Both the position numbers and the translations under genes were made by a program. A stretch of DNA of 64,000 nt from Deferrisoma camini S3R1 (lineage in GTDB: Bacteria > Desulfobacterota > Deferrisomatia > Deferrisomatales > Deferrisomataceae): positions 3,784,264 through 3,848,263 of the forward strand of contig NZ_JAFN01000001.1 of assembly GCF_000526155.1 (NCBI RefSeq), in the 5' to 3' direction. The notes under the pieces were generated by a model. It saw only the letters and a program-made list of their open reading frames with translations, was not told where the DNA came from and searched no databases. Of this stretch, positions 14,535 through 23,391 are shown one piece after another. Position 1 is the first letter of the stretch; each line of letters starts with the position of its first letter.

Positions 14535-15260
14535 ATGGCCCTGATCGAAAAGCTCGTCGAGGTGCAAACCCTCACCGGAACCCTCTGCTGCCTGACCGGG
14601 CTCCACATCGGGGCGGGCAAAGAAGCCGTGGAGATCGGCGGCATGGACCTGCCCGTGGTGCGAAACCCCGTGACCAGCGAACCCGTGATCCCCGGCTCGT
14701 CGCTCAAAGGCAAGGTGCGCAGCCTCCTGGAGTGGCACCTGGGCAAGCTCGAGCCCGACGGGCGGCCCTGGGGCTGGGGGAACTTCGACTCCTACCCCGA
14801 AGACGACCCCATTTTGTGCGTGTTCGGCACCACCTGGAGGGGGTGGCAGGGCGGCCCGTCACGGGCCCTGTTCCGCGACGCCACCCTCGACCCCGCGTGG
14901 GTGGAGGAGGTCACCGCGAGGGGGTTGCCGCTGACCGAGGAGAAAACCGAGGTCACCATCGACCGGATCCGGGGCAAGGCCCTGGATGGGGGCCTCCACA
15001 CCACCGAGCGCGTGCCGGCCGGGGCCCGGTTTCGGTTCGAGATCAACTACCGCGTGTTCTCCGTGGACGGCGACGGCGGCGCGGGCGACCGGGAGCGGTT
15101 CGACATCCTGCTCACCGGCTTCAAACTGCTCGAGCGCGACGCCCTGGGGGGGTGCGGCAGCCGCGGCTACGGCCGGGTGAAATTCGAAGGGCTCACCCTG
15201 GACGGCGAGTCGATTCAGGAGCGGTTCGAGGCGCTCAAGCCCGTGCCGGCGGCGGCCTGA
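14535..15260 (+). CDS. csm3: Csm3 (Cas7), backbone and target-RNA nuclease of the III-A complex
   Basis: A 241-residue RAMP (Cas7) protein. GTLCCLTGLHIGAGKEAVEI and VIPGSSLKGKVRSLLEW are the defining Csm3 blocks. The catalytic aspartate that cuts target RNA at 6-nt intervals is present as D38 in IGGMDLPVVRNP. CGSRGYGRVKFEG near the C-terminus is the usual glycine-rich RAMP strand. Preceded by GAGGAGG; 25 bases after csm2. Confidence 0.94.
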   Translation: MALIEKLVEVQTLTGTLCCLTGLHIGAGKEAVEIGGMDLPVVRNPVTSEPVIPGSSLKGKVRSLLEWHLGKLEPDGRPWGWGNFDSYPEDDPILCVFGTTWRGWQGGPSRALFRDATLDPAWVEEVTARGLPLTEEKTEVTIDRIRGKALDGGLHTTERVPAGARFRFEINYRVFSVDGDGGAGDRERFDILLTGFKLLERDALGGCGSRGYGRVKFEGLTLDGESIQERFEALKPVPAAA

Positions 15261-15278
15261 AGACCCGGGAGTGGGGCG

Positions 15279-16238
15279 ATGGGAATCCTCTGCTACCACC
15301 TGACCCTCGAGGGGCCGCTGGGCACGCCCGTGCGGTCGAACACCCTGTTCGGCCACCTGTGCTGGGCCCTGCGGCACCGTGACGGCGAAGGGGCCCTGAC
15401 GGACTGGTTGGCCGACTTCGATGCGGCCCCGCTTCGCCTCTCCGACGCCTTCCCCGTGGGCGTCCTGCCTCGGCCCTTGGTGCGGCCGCTCGCCCCGGGC
15501 GAGCTCGACCGGTGGCTCGAGCGCCACGGCGGCGACGAGCTCGAGGCCCTATCCCGGCTCAAGCGGTTCCGGAAGCGCCGCTGGATCGCGGTGGACGACT
15601 TTCTGGCGCTCCGCCACGAGTACCGGGAAGACCGGCTGTACGACCGCTGGGTCGAGACCCCGGAAACGGCAGGCTCCGACGCGGGCGCCCGCACGGAACG
15701 GGTGGCCCACAACCAGATCGACCGGTGGACCGGCCGCACCCCGGAGACCGGGGGGCTCTACTTCCAGCACGACACCTGGTACGCGGGCGACGGGCCGCAC
15801 CTGTGGGTGTTTGCCGACCCCGGAGCCCTCGGCGCCGACCGGTTGACCGAACTCATGACCCTCGTGGGCCGGGTGGGGTACGGCCGCGATGCCTCCACCG
15901 GCCGGGGCCGGTTCCGGGTGGAGCCGGCCGAACCGCCGGCCGGGCTGTTCGAGGGGGCCGGGAACCGGTGGATGACGCTTTCGCGGGGCGTGCTCACCCC
16001 CGGCATGGGCGAGCCCCGCTACCGGCTGGCCACCCATTACGGCCGGCTCGGGGCCGACCGGGCCACCGGCCAGCCGAGCCCGTTCAAACGGCCGATCCTT
16101 CTCGTGGAGCCCGGAAGCACCTTCTCGGGCGACGAGGGGCCGCACGGGGCCCTGCTGGACGGGGTGCACCCCTCGGTGGCCGATGTGCGGGAGAACGCCT
16201 ACCACCTGTGTGTCCCCTTCACGGAGGCGATGTCATGA
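15279..16238 (+). CDS. csm4: Csm4 (Cas5), crRNA 5'-handle binding subunit
   Basis: A 319-residue RAMP protein. The N-terminal YHLTLEGPLGTPVRSNTLFGHL...W is the Csm4 signature (the first RAMP strand and the 'TLFGHL' helix). VGYGRDASTGRGRF at about 195-208 is the glycine-rich loop, and SPFKRPILLVEPGSTF is also typical of Csm4. It binds the 8-nt 5' handle of the crRNA and contacts Csm1. The stop overlaps the csm5 start (ATGA). Confidence 0.92.
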   Translation: MGILCYHLTLEGPLGTPVRSNTLFGHLCWALRHRDGEGALTDWLADFDAAPLRLSDAFPVGVLPRPLVRPLAPGELDRWLERHGGDELEALSRLKRFRKRRWIAVDDFLALRHEYREDRLYDRWVETPETAGSDAGARTERVAHNQIDRWTGRTPETGGLYFQHDTWYAGDGPHLWVFADPGALGADRLTELMTLVGRVGYGRDASTGRGRFRVEPAEPPAGLFEGAGNRWMTLSRGVLTPGMGEPRYRLATHYGRLGADRATGQPSPFKRPILLVEPGSTFSGDEGPHGALLDGVHPSVADVRENAYHLCVPFTEAMS

Positions 16239-17380
16239 CCACCCTGCGATACACGGGGCGGGTGCTGACCCCGGTGCACGTAGGCACGGGGGAGGCCATC
16301 GACCCCCTGGACTACGTGGTCGTGGACGACCGGTTGGTGCGGTTCAACGCCTCGGCCGTGCTGTCCGACCTGCCGGAGACCGAGAGGCAGCGCTTCGAGG
16401 GCATCCTGGACCGGGGCGATCTCAAGGAACTCCAAGCGTTCTTCCGGACCCACGTCGTGCCGGAGCGCCATGGAGTGACCTTGGTGCGGGCGGGGCGGGG
16501 CGTGGTCCGGCGGTTTGAGGATGCCATCGGTCGTCCCTTGCGCAGCCAACTGAAGGTGCGCCCGATGATCCGGAACCTCCACACCGGAAGGGCCTACCTG
16601 CCCGGGAGTTCCATCAAGGGAGCCATCCGCACCGCCCTGGTGAACCGGTTCGCGGCCGAGATGCCGGGATTGAAGGAGGCGCTCCGGAACGAACGTGCGG
16701 GCGCGCAGAAGGCCCGCAAGCTCGAACAAGAGGCTTTGAAGTACGACTTTCGGCGGCTCGAGCGTGACCCGCTTCGGACCCTCAAGGTCTCCGATGCCCA
16801 CCTGCCCCCCGACTGCACCCAGGTGGACGAAGTGTTCAACGTCAAGCCAGAACGCCAGCAGGACATGCCCGTGGACATGTGGGAGCGCTGCCTCAGTCGG
16901 GCCGACAACGAGGTGGTCACCTTCAAGGTGGACATCCGGTTCGACGAGCACCTGTTCGACCACCCGCTGGCACGAAAGCACCTGGGCCGGCGGTTCACGT
17001 GGGACGACCTGGTAGAGGCCTGCAACGATTTCTACTGGGGGCGCCTCCTGGACGAGGACCGGCGGTTCTACCGGAACATGGCGAACGGCGGGAAGTTGAT
17101 CCGCCCGATCGTGTTCGGCCCGTTCCTAGCGGCTGGAAACGGCGGGGCGAAACGTCCGGTCAAGCCCGCGGCGCCGAAGCTCCTCCTGAGGTTGGGGCGG
17201 TTCACCCAGTTCGAAAGCAAATCGGTCGACGGTCTTCGGGAGGGCTGGAATGTGCGCCGGCGGCAACCTATCCGCGAGGGCAGTACGAGGAACCTCGTCC
17301 CGGTCAAGGTGATGACGAGAAACGGCCTGCGCGAGGTGCGGATCCCCTTCGGGTGGGTCCTGCTGGAGCCGGAGGAGTGA
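16235..17380 (+). CDS. csm5: Csm5 (Cas7-like), crRNA 3'-end cap subunit
   Basis: A 381-residue RAMP protein, last of the csm operon. YTGRVLTPVHVGTGEAIDPLDY at the N-terminus and YLPGSSIKGAIRTALVNRF at about 120-138 are the Csm5 family signatures. FTQFESKSVDGLREGW and PFGWVLLEPE end the protein. It caps the 3' end of the complex and influences crRNA maturation. ATG 16235 overlaps the csm4 stop by 4 bases; the open frame further upstream is a shadow. Confidence 0.93.
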   Translation: MTTLRYTGRVLTPVHVGTGEAIDPLDYVVVDDRLVRFNASAVLSDLPETERQRFEGILDRGDLKELQAFFRTHVVPERHGVTLVRAGRGVVRRFEDAIGRPLRSQLKVRPMIRNLHTGRAYLPGSSIKGAIRTALVNRFAAEMPGLKEALRNERAGAQKARKLEQEALKYDFRRLERDPLRTLKVSDAHLPPDCTQVDEVFNVKPERQQDMPVDMWERCLSRADNEVVTFKVDIRFDEHLFDHPLARKHLGRRFTWDDLVEACNDFYWGRLLDEDRRFYRNMANGGKLIRPIVFGPFLAAGNGGAKRPVKPAAPKLLLRLGRFTQFESKSVDGLREGWNVRRRQPIREGSTRNLVPVKVMTRNGLREVRIPFGWVLLEPEE

Positions 17381-17424
17381 CCCGGGCGCTTCGGGCCGGG
17401 CGACCCACCCGTGTCTCCCGGCCC

Positions 17425-17601
17425 CATAGGGCGGCCCGTGGCCGCCGGACACGCGACGCTTGGGTTTGGCGCGTCGGCGTGGGACCGATACGGCGTGGGC
17501 GGTCCGAACGCTGGGTGTTCGGCGCGCGCGGCGCGCCCTATGCGCGGGGCGCCACGGGGTTCCCGTCCGCACGTCCACGCGTCCACGCGTCCGAACCGAC
17601 A
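17425..17601 (+). repeat. Dispersed intergenic repeat, copy 2
   Basis: Same layout as 3133-3291: CATAGGGCGGCCC, GGCCGCCGGACA, GGTCCGAACGC, GGCGCGCGCGGCGCGCCC, and four octamers CGTCCRMR at 17564-17595. Diverged from copy 1 but alignable over its length. Lies between csm5 and the CRISPR leader. Confidence 0.75.
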
Positions 17602-17603
17602 GC

Positions 17604-17631
17604 CATAGGGCGGCCCCTGGCCGCCGGACAG
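17604..17631 (+). repeat. Fragment of the dispersed repeat (third partial copy)
   Basis: CATAGGGCGGCCCCTGG followed by CCGCCGGACA repeats only the first ~28 bases of the element, directly after copy 2, as if a tandem copy had been truncated. Confidence 0.65.
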
Positions 17632-17639
17632 GGGATGCG

Positions 17640-17908
17640 CCGGGCGAGGAGCTTGACTCGGCCCCCCACCGTTGACGACTTGCGAGGTGTGGAACCAAAC
17701 GGTGGGTGCGGGGCGGGGTTGGGAACGCTTGTCACATGCACACTTTCACAAACCCGTGCGTTTTGCAACATGTTGAAATGACTGCACTTTGTTCTCGACC
17801 CAAAAAGTCAAGTTGTTTTGCGCTGCGCGGAGATCCGTTTTATTCCGGACAGGCCCGACATGCGTCCTTGGAACTCTTTGGAATCATGGAGGAAAAAATG
17901 ACGGTGCC
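17640..17908 (+). promoter_or_regulatory. CRISPR leader
   Basis: Clearly richer in A/T than the surroundings (from about 17700), directly upstream of the first repeat and on the side opposite the degenerate terminal repeat, which fixes it as the leader. The last bases contain a GGAGG tract (17889-17893) and ATGACGGTGCC. That ATG (17898) would encode MTVPRNH and stop at the TGA within repeat 1. No convincing -35/-10 pair could be fixed by eye. Confidence 0.65.
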
Positions 17909-19776
17909 TAGGAACCACTGACCTGATTCAGAAGGGATTGCGACGCCTTGGCCCGTGGGCCTTGGCCCGCCCCTGGCTAGGAACCACTGACCTGATTCAG
18001 AAGGGATTGCGACAGGTGATGCAGCGGCAACCGCCCGCAGGGTGAGCTAGGAACCACTGACCTGATTCAGAAGGGATTGCGACGGGCTGCCTCCTCCGCG
18101 TCTTGGCCGCCAGCGCCGTCTAGGAACCACTGACCTGATTCAGAAGGGATTGCGACGAGCCCGCCCAGGTGTTGTTAGCGCCCGCAGTCTAGGAACCACT
18201 GACCTGATTCAGAAGGGATTGCGACCAACCCGGCCTCCCGCTTGAGCCGAGGCAACCTAGGAACCACTGACCTGATTCAGAAGGGATTGCGACTCCGGAA
18301 CCCGCTAGCAAGCGGGTTTGCGAACCCTAGGAACCACTGACCTGATTCAGAAGGGATTGCGACCGTGTTCGTCCGCTAGATGCCGGAGAGCACCCCTAGG
18401 AACCACTGACCTGATTCAGAAGGGATTGCGACCTAAGACGTTCGTCGAGCCCGATGCGGACGCCGTTAGGAACCACTGACCTGATTCAGAAGGGATTGCG
18501 ACGCTAGAATCCGCGGATGCCGAAGGCGAGAAAGCGTAGGAACCACTGACCTGATTCAGAAGGGATTGCGACACCACTCGGACCCGCCCCTTGCTCTCGG
18601 GGGTCTAGGAACCACTGACCTGATTCAGAAGGGATTGCGACAGGACACACCCGCAGTTCGTAGCGGTCGTTTAGGAACCACTGACCTGATTCAGAAGGGA
18701 TTGCGACATCTTCTTCTTCCTTCCTTTCCCGCCCTTGTTAGGAACCACTGACCTGATTCAGAAGGGATTGCGACGATGTTGCACCCGCACCGCCCCGGCC
18801 GCCGTTAGGAACCACTGACCTGATTCAGAAGGGATTGCGACGCAGGAACAGATCCTGCCCTCCCTGGGAATGGGGTAGGAACCACTGACCTGATTCAGAA
18901 GGGATTGCGACCGTGAACGCCACCAAACGCTTCACCATGGTCATAGGAACCACTGACCTGATTCAGAAGGGATTGCGACGGGTGATCGTTCTCTGACGCC
19001 TCCTGCACCGTTAGGAACCACTGACCTGATTCAGAAGGGATTGCGACGATGCTGCTTTCCGTACTTCGCCATGATACACCTCTAGGAACCACTGACCTGA
19101 TTCAGAAGGGATTGCGACCCGTGTCTTGGCCGCTAGCGCCGTCTGCTATTGTTAGGAACCACTGACCTGATTCAGAAGGGATTGCGACCGGGGCAGAGGT
19201 CTTTCGTGTGGACCTGGCACTAGGAACCACTGACCTGATTCAGAAGGGATTGCGACGTCTCATCGGATCACCGCCATCAGCAGAAGGCCGTAGGAACCAC
19301 TGACCTGATTCAGAAGGGATTGCGACCGGACACGCCGGCGACGGTTTTCGTCCCGCTCCATAGGAACCACTGACCTGATTCAGAAGGGATTGCGACCAAG
19401 CGGGCAAGCCGAGTCGCATCGTCCGGGCCTAGGAACCACTGACCTGATTCAGAAGGGATTGCGACGCCCTTGCTGACGGAGCTTTGCCAGCTCGCGCTTT
19501 AGGAACCACTGACCTGATTCAGAAGGGATTGCGACCCGATCCCTTGTGCGGATTCCCCTTCTTTGCCTTAGGAACCACTGACCTGATTCAGAAGGGATTG
19601 CGACCGCGGTCTGGGTACAGACAGATCGTTCCGTACATTAGGAACCACTGACCTGATTCAGAAGGGATTGCGACCGCGATCCACTGACCAGTCCTTCATC
19701 CAGATCATAGGAACCACTGACCTGATTCAGAAGGGATTGCGACACGAGAGCGCGGAGGATCTTTCGGTTCGTCAGC
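17909..19776 (+). CRISPR. CRISPR array, leader-proximal segment (27 repeats, 27 spacers)
   Basis: A 36-base repeat, starting TAGGAACCAC and ending GGGATTGCGAC, recurs identically 27 times with unique spacers of 30-37 bases. Repeat starts: 17909, 17978, 18048, 18121, 18190, 18258, 18328, 18397, 18467, 18537, 18606, 18672, 18739, 18806, 18876, 18944, 19012, 19083, 19153, 19221, 19291, 19361, 19430, 19500, 19569, 19639, 19708. Spacer 27 (19744-19776) is followed by insertion sequences; the array resumes at 22943. The same strand as the cas genes is the predicted crRNA strand, giving a 5' handle ATTGCGAC. Two spacer pairs overlap in sequence (see findings). Confidence 0.98.
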
Positions 19777-19782
19777 TAGCCC

Positions 19783-21252
19783 CAATACTGTTCACTTAGT
19801 GTGCCTTCGTGCTATTCTTCTCTCGTCTTCCTTACTCATGGAAAGCGAGGTGAAGGATGGCTCGAACTCCAGCAGGGCTTCCCGAAGGCACGCGGATCAC
19901 GGATTACATCACGCTGGGGGTCATCGCAAAAACGTTCCCCCTGCCCAAGGTGCACGAGGTGCTGCAAGCCACAGGCAAGGCGAGCCAGCGACAGCGCGCC
20001 TTACCTGCCCATGTCGTGGTCTACTATGTGATCGCACTGGCGTTGTACATGAGCGTGTCCACACGAGAGGTGCTCCGCTGTTTGCTCGAAGGTCTCCAGT
20101 GGCTCATGGGGCCCCGTGAACGCGTTCGCGTTGCCGGAAAATCGGCCATCTCCCAAGCGCGGTCCCGTCTGGGGGCGGAACCGATCGAACGGCTGCACAA
20201 CGAACTCGTCCGGCCGATCGCCGAAACGGCCACCCGAGGGGCGTGGTACCGGCGCTGGCGGCTGGTCAGCCTGGACGGCAGCACCTTGGATGTGGCCGAT
20301 ACTCAGGAGAACGAACAAGCCTTCGGACGCCCCAAGGCCGCCCGGGGACGGAGCGCCTATCCGCAGATCCGGTTCGTCTCCTTGGTGGAGAACGGAACCC
20401 ACGTGCTGTTCGGCTCCCGCATGGGTGGATACCACACGAGCGAGGTCGCGTTGGCTCGGCACGTGGTGGAGTCCTTGCGGCCCGGGATGCTGTGTCTGGC
20501 CGATCGGTGTTTCTTCTCCTGGCCCTTGTGGACCCAGGCCTGCGCAACCGGAGCCGATCTGCTGTGGCGAGTGAAGGCAAGCGCACGCCTGCCGTGCATC
20601 CGCCGTCTGTCCGATGGTTCCTATCTGAGCAAGATCTATCCCAACGCCTATGCTCGCCAAAAGGATCGGGGCGGTGTCATGGTCCGGGTGATCGAGTACA
20701 CACTGGACGGAGTCCCAGGCGCAGAGGACGTGTACCGGTTGGTGACCACGATCCTCGACCCTGAAGATGCCCCGGCAGAGGAGTTGGCCGCCCTGTACCA
20801 GGAACGCTGGGAGATCGAGACTGCACTCGACGAGTTGAAAACGCACCTCCGAGGGGCTCGGATTGTGCTCCGGAGCAAGACCCCGGAGCTCGTCCGACAG
20901 GAGTTCTTTGGGTTCCTGATGGCGCATTTTGCGATACGAGGACTCATGCATGAAGCCGCCCGCAAGGGCGATGTGGATCCTGACGAACTTTCCTTCGTTC
21001 ACACGGTGCGGGTGGTGCGTCGGAGACTGCCCGCTTTCGTCGCCACTCCCCCCTGAGCACAGGGCGGCGTTCCATGCGCAGGTGCTGGAGGAGATTTTGG
21101 AAGAGCGAGTGGTGTCCAGTCGTGGTCGACGCAACCCGCGAGCGGTGAAGCGGAAGATGACCCCGTATCCGACTCGGCATCGCCAAACGGTCTCGCCCAT
21201 GCGACTGCAGCCCATTTGCGAACACGTTCGTATCTTAAAGTGAACAGTATTG
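19783..21252 (+). mobile_element. IS4-family insertion sequence, copy A (1470 bp)
   Basis: Ends are inverted repeats CAATACTGTTCACTT (left) and its complement (right), with a 10-bp target duplication CAGCTAGCCC at 19773-19782 and 21253-21262. The target contains the last bases of spacer 27, the CTAG duplication made by IS1380, and the first three bases of IS1380, so this element landed after IS1380. Copy B at 40942-42411 has the same length, the same encoded proteins and the opposite orientation. Confidence 0.95.
19857..21056 (+). CDS. IS4-family transposase (copy A)
   Basis: A 399-residue DDE transposase. The catalytic region contains VSLDGSTLDVADT (first Asp), CLADRCFFSW (second Asp) and YQERWEIETALDELK, which is the Y-x2-R-x3-E-x6-K signature of the IS4 family and holds the catalytic Glu. 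Full length, no internal stops, flanked by intact IS ends, so probably active. The product is identical to that of copy B. Confidence 0.95.
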   Translation: MARTPAGLPEGTRITDYITLGVIAKTFPLPKVHEVLQATGKASQRQRALPAHVVVYYVIALALYMSVSTREVLRCLLEGLQWLMGPRERVRVAGKSAISQARSRLGAEPIERLHNELVRPIAETATRGAWYRRWRLVSLDGSTLDVADTQENEQAFGRPKAARGRSAYPQIRFVSLVENGTHVLFGSRMGGYHTSEVALARHVVESLRPGMLCLADRCFFSWPLWTQACATGADLLWRVKASARLPCIRRLSDGSYLSKIYPNAYARQKDRGGVMVRVIEYTLDGVPGAEDVYRLVTTILDPEDAPAEELAALYQERWEIETALDELKTHLRGARIVLRSKTPELVRQEFFGFLMAHFAIRGLMHEAARKGDVDPDELSFVHTVRVVRRRLPAFVATPP

Positions 21253-21259
21253 CAGCTAG

Positions 21260-22941
21260 CCCGGATGATTCATGACCGGGCCCGGAACGGGCCGTGGGGG
21301 AGTGAGCGGGGGGTAGTAGGAGGGGGAGATTGTCGCTCTTTGGGGTCAGGGTTCGGGGTGGAACGGGGCTGAATCCGGTGTTTTTCGCACACAGATGTGG
21401 GAATTGGCGGTTCTTCCCCGAACGGCGGGCAGACCCCACCCGTTCGGTCGGAGTGCGCACTGGGAGAGGCGGGGCACCCGGGGTGCCTTCAGACCCGTAA
21501 CGGAACCGGTTGTGGCTGAAGACATGCAAGGTTGACCAAGATCGTGCTCAGGAGCTCCCGGTAGGGGTAGGAGGAAGCGCACTGGAGGACCACCCGGCGC
21601 ACCGACTCTTTCACCCGGGCCCCTATCTTGAGGAGCTTCAGGCGAAGCGTATCCATCGAGGCGGTCGCGAGTTCGGTCCCAGCGGCCGCCTGACGCACGT
21701 GCCACAAGAGAGCATAGGCGAAGGTGTGCAGGAGAAGCCGGAACTGGTTGGCCTCGAAGCGGTGGCAGCTCGTGCGGTCGGCTTTGAGGTGGAGTTTGAG
21801 CTCTTTGATGCGGTTCTCGGTGTCCCCGCGGCCGATGTAGAGGTCATCGTAGACCCTCTGGGGGGTCAGGTGTCGGAGGTTGGTGACGACGAAGCGGGTG
21901 TTGGAGCCCAGGGAGTGGTACTCCACCTTGGCGACCACACGCCGGGGGCGTTTCCAGGAATCGGCCTTGTAGGAGAACGCCGTGAAGGTGCGCTGCTTTT
22001 TCTCGGTGGTCTCGAATTGTTCTTGTGCCTGTTCGACCAGAGGGGCGAGCCGTTCCCGGAGGCGGGCATTGGGGATCAGCCCGATGGTGTAGGAGACGCC
22101 CAGGCGCTCCAGAGTGCGGTAGAGGGTGGGGGTGGCAAAGCCGCTGTCGGCCCGCACGAGAATGTGGGCGTCGGGGTAGGCCTTCTTGAGGCGTCGAATG
22201 ATCGTGCGGAGGATGGTGGCGGCGCCCTTGGAGGCATGGGCCCGGCCGGAGCGCAATACGGCGGCCAGGGGGTAACCGGTGAGGCCGTCGAAGACGAGAA
22301 GCGGGTGGAACATGTACTGGTCGTAGAACCCGTGGAAGAGGGCCAGTTGCTGGCGGCCGTGGGCGGGGTCATCGGTGGAATCGATGTCGAGGACAATGAG
22401 GGAGTGGGGGCGGGGGTGGGCGGCGATATAGGACTCGACGAGCACCCGGGCGAGGCGGACGAGTTGGCGAGGGGTGATTCGGTTTTCGAGTCGGGAGAGA
22501 GTGGGCTGAGAGGCGAGATCGGGGTGGGAATCCGGCGCGTGACCGGCGGCGATTTTGAGGGCGGGGTCGGAGCGCAGGGTGTTGTGGTCGTTGGCGTCCT
22601 CGTATCCGAGGGCGATGGCGAAGATGCGCTGGCGCAGGAGAGTGAGTTGGGCGTGACGGACCTTGCGCGGATCCCTGGGGTCTTCGATGCAGGCGTTGAT
22701 GGCGCGAAGGAGGCCGGTGCGGCGATCGATCTCTCGCAGGAGGGGGGCGCCAGCGTCGGAGGTGATCTTGCCGCCGTCGAAGGTGGCGAGGACGGGTTTG
22801 CGGCCGAGATTTGCGAAGGAGAGCTGAGTGTGACAGACTGTGTTCAACGGGCACTCCTCTGTTGGCATGTTTTCCTTAGGCGGAACAACATGTTAGAGGG
22901 TGCCCGTTCTCTTGTCTACACCCTTTCGTGAATTATCCGGG
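21260..22941 (-). mobile_element. IS1380-family insertion sequence (1682 bp)
   Basis: Termini CCCGGATGATTCATGA (left) and, inverted, CCCGGATAATTCACGA (right). A 4-bp target duplication CTAG lies at 21256-21259 and 22942-22945. Insertion was exactly at the spacer 27/repeat 28 junction, since the repeat begins TAGG after a C. The left 230 bases (21260-21488) are non-coding IS sequence. Confidence 0.92.
21489..22868 (-). CDS. IS1380-family transposase
   Basis: A 459-residue transposase with N-terminal FANLGRKPVLATFDGGKITSDAG and LLREIDRRTGLL, typical of IS1380 family DDE transposases. The catalytic Asps are in LDIDSTDDPAHG and VRADSGFATP, and the catalytic Glu lies downstream within the GRGDTENRIKELK block. 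Full length and intact, transcribed against the CRISPR array. Confidence 0.94.
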   Translation of the reverse strand: MPTEECPLNTVCHTQLSFANLGRKPVLATFDGGKITSDAGAPLLREIDRRTGLLRAINACIEDPRDPRKVRHAQLTLLRQRIFAIALGYEDANDHNTLRSDPALKIAAGHAPDSHPDLASQPTLSRLENRITPRQLVRLARVLVESYIAAHPRPHSLIVLDIDSTDDPAHGRQQLALFHGFYDQYMFHPLLVFDGLTGYPLAAVLRSGRAHASKGAATILRTIIRRLKKAYPDAHILVRADSGFATPTLYRTLERLGVSYTIGLIPNARLRERLAPLVEQAQEQFETTEKKQRTFTAFSYKADSWKRPRRVVAKVEYHSLGSNTRFVVTNLRHLTPQRVYDDLYIGRGDTENRIKELKLHLKADRTSCHRFEANQFRLLLHTFAYALLWHVRQAAAGTELATASMDTLRLKLLKIGARVKESVRRVVLQCASSYPYRELLSTILVNLACLQPQPVPLRV

Positions 22942-22942
22942 C

Positions 22943-23391
22943 TAGGAACCACTGACCTGATTCAGAAGGGATTGCGACGTCCTTCATCCAGATCACCTTT
23001 TCCATCGTTGTAGGAACCACTGACCTGATTCAGAAGGGATTGCGACACCTTGACCACCGTCTGTTCTTCCTTCCTGGGCCTAGGAACCACTGACCTGATT
23101 CAGAAGGGATTGCGACGCCGCTTGCCAAGGGGTGACCTGCAGGTCATCCAGCTAGGAACCACTGACCTGATTCAGAAGGGATTGCGACTGGTGTCCCTGC
23201 AGTTCCTTAGGCACCAAACCCCTAGGAACCACTGACCTGATTCAGAAGGGATTGCGACTTCTTGCCTGGATCGATGCCGAGGCAGAACATCGTAGGAACC
23301 ACTGACCTGATTCAGAAGGGATTGCGACTTATGAGTGGTGAAAATTTCACGTCACATTAGGTAGGAACCACTGACCTGATTCAGAAGGGAT
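22943..23391 (+). CRISPR. CRISPR array, distal segment (6 full repeats + degenerate terminal repeat)
   Basis: Continuation of the same array beyond the insertions. Repeat starts: 22943, 23011, 23081, 23153, 23223, 23293 and 23362, with six spacers of 32-36 bases. The last repeat matches only its first 30 bases (to 23391) and then diverges (AGTTCAGAAGG instead of TGCGAC), marking the leader-distal end. Spacer 22979-23010 shares 17 bases with spacer 19675-19707 on the other side of the IS elements. Confidence 0.98.

Noticed and set aside
18566-23235. Small reading frames within the CRISPR array (for example 18566-18751, 18895-19092, 23050-23235)
   Set aside because: They consist of repeat and spacer sequence and have no family features.
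17909-23391. Self-targeting spacers against genes of this window
   Set aside because: By eye no spacer matches coding sequence elsewhere in the window; an exhaustive computed search was not possible.
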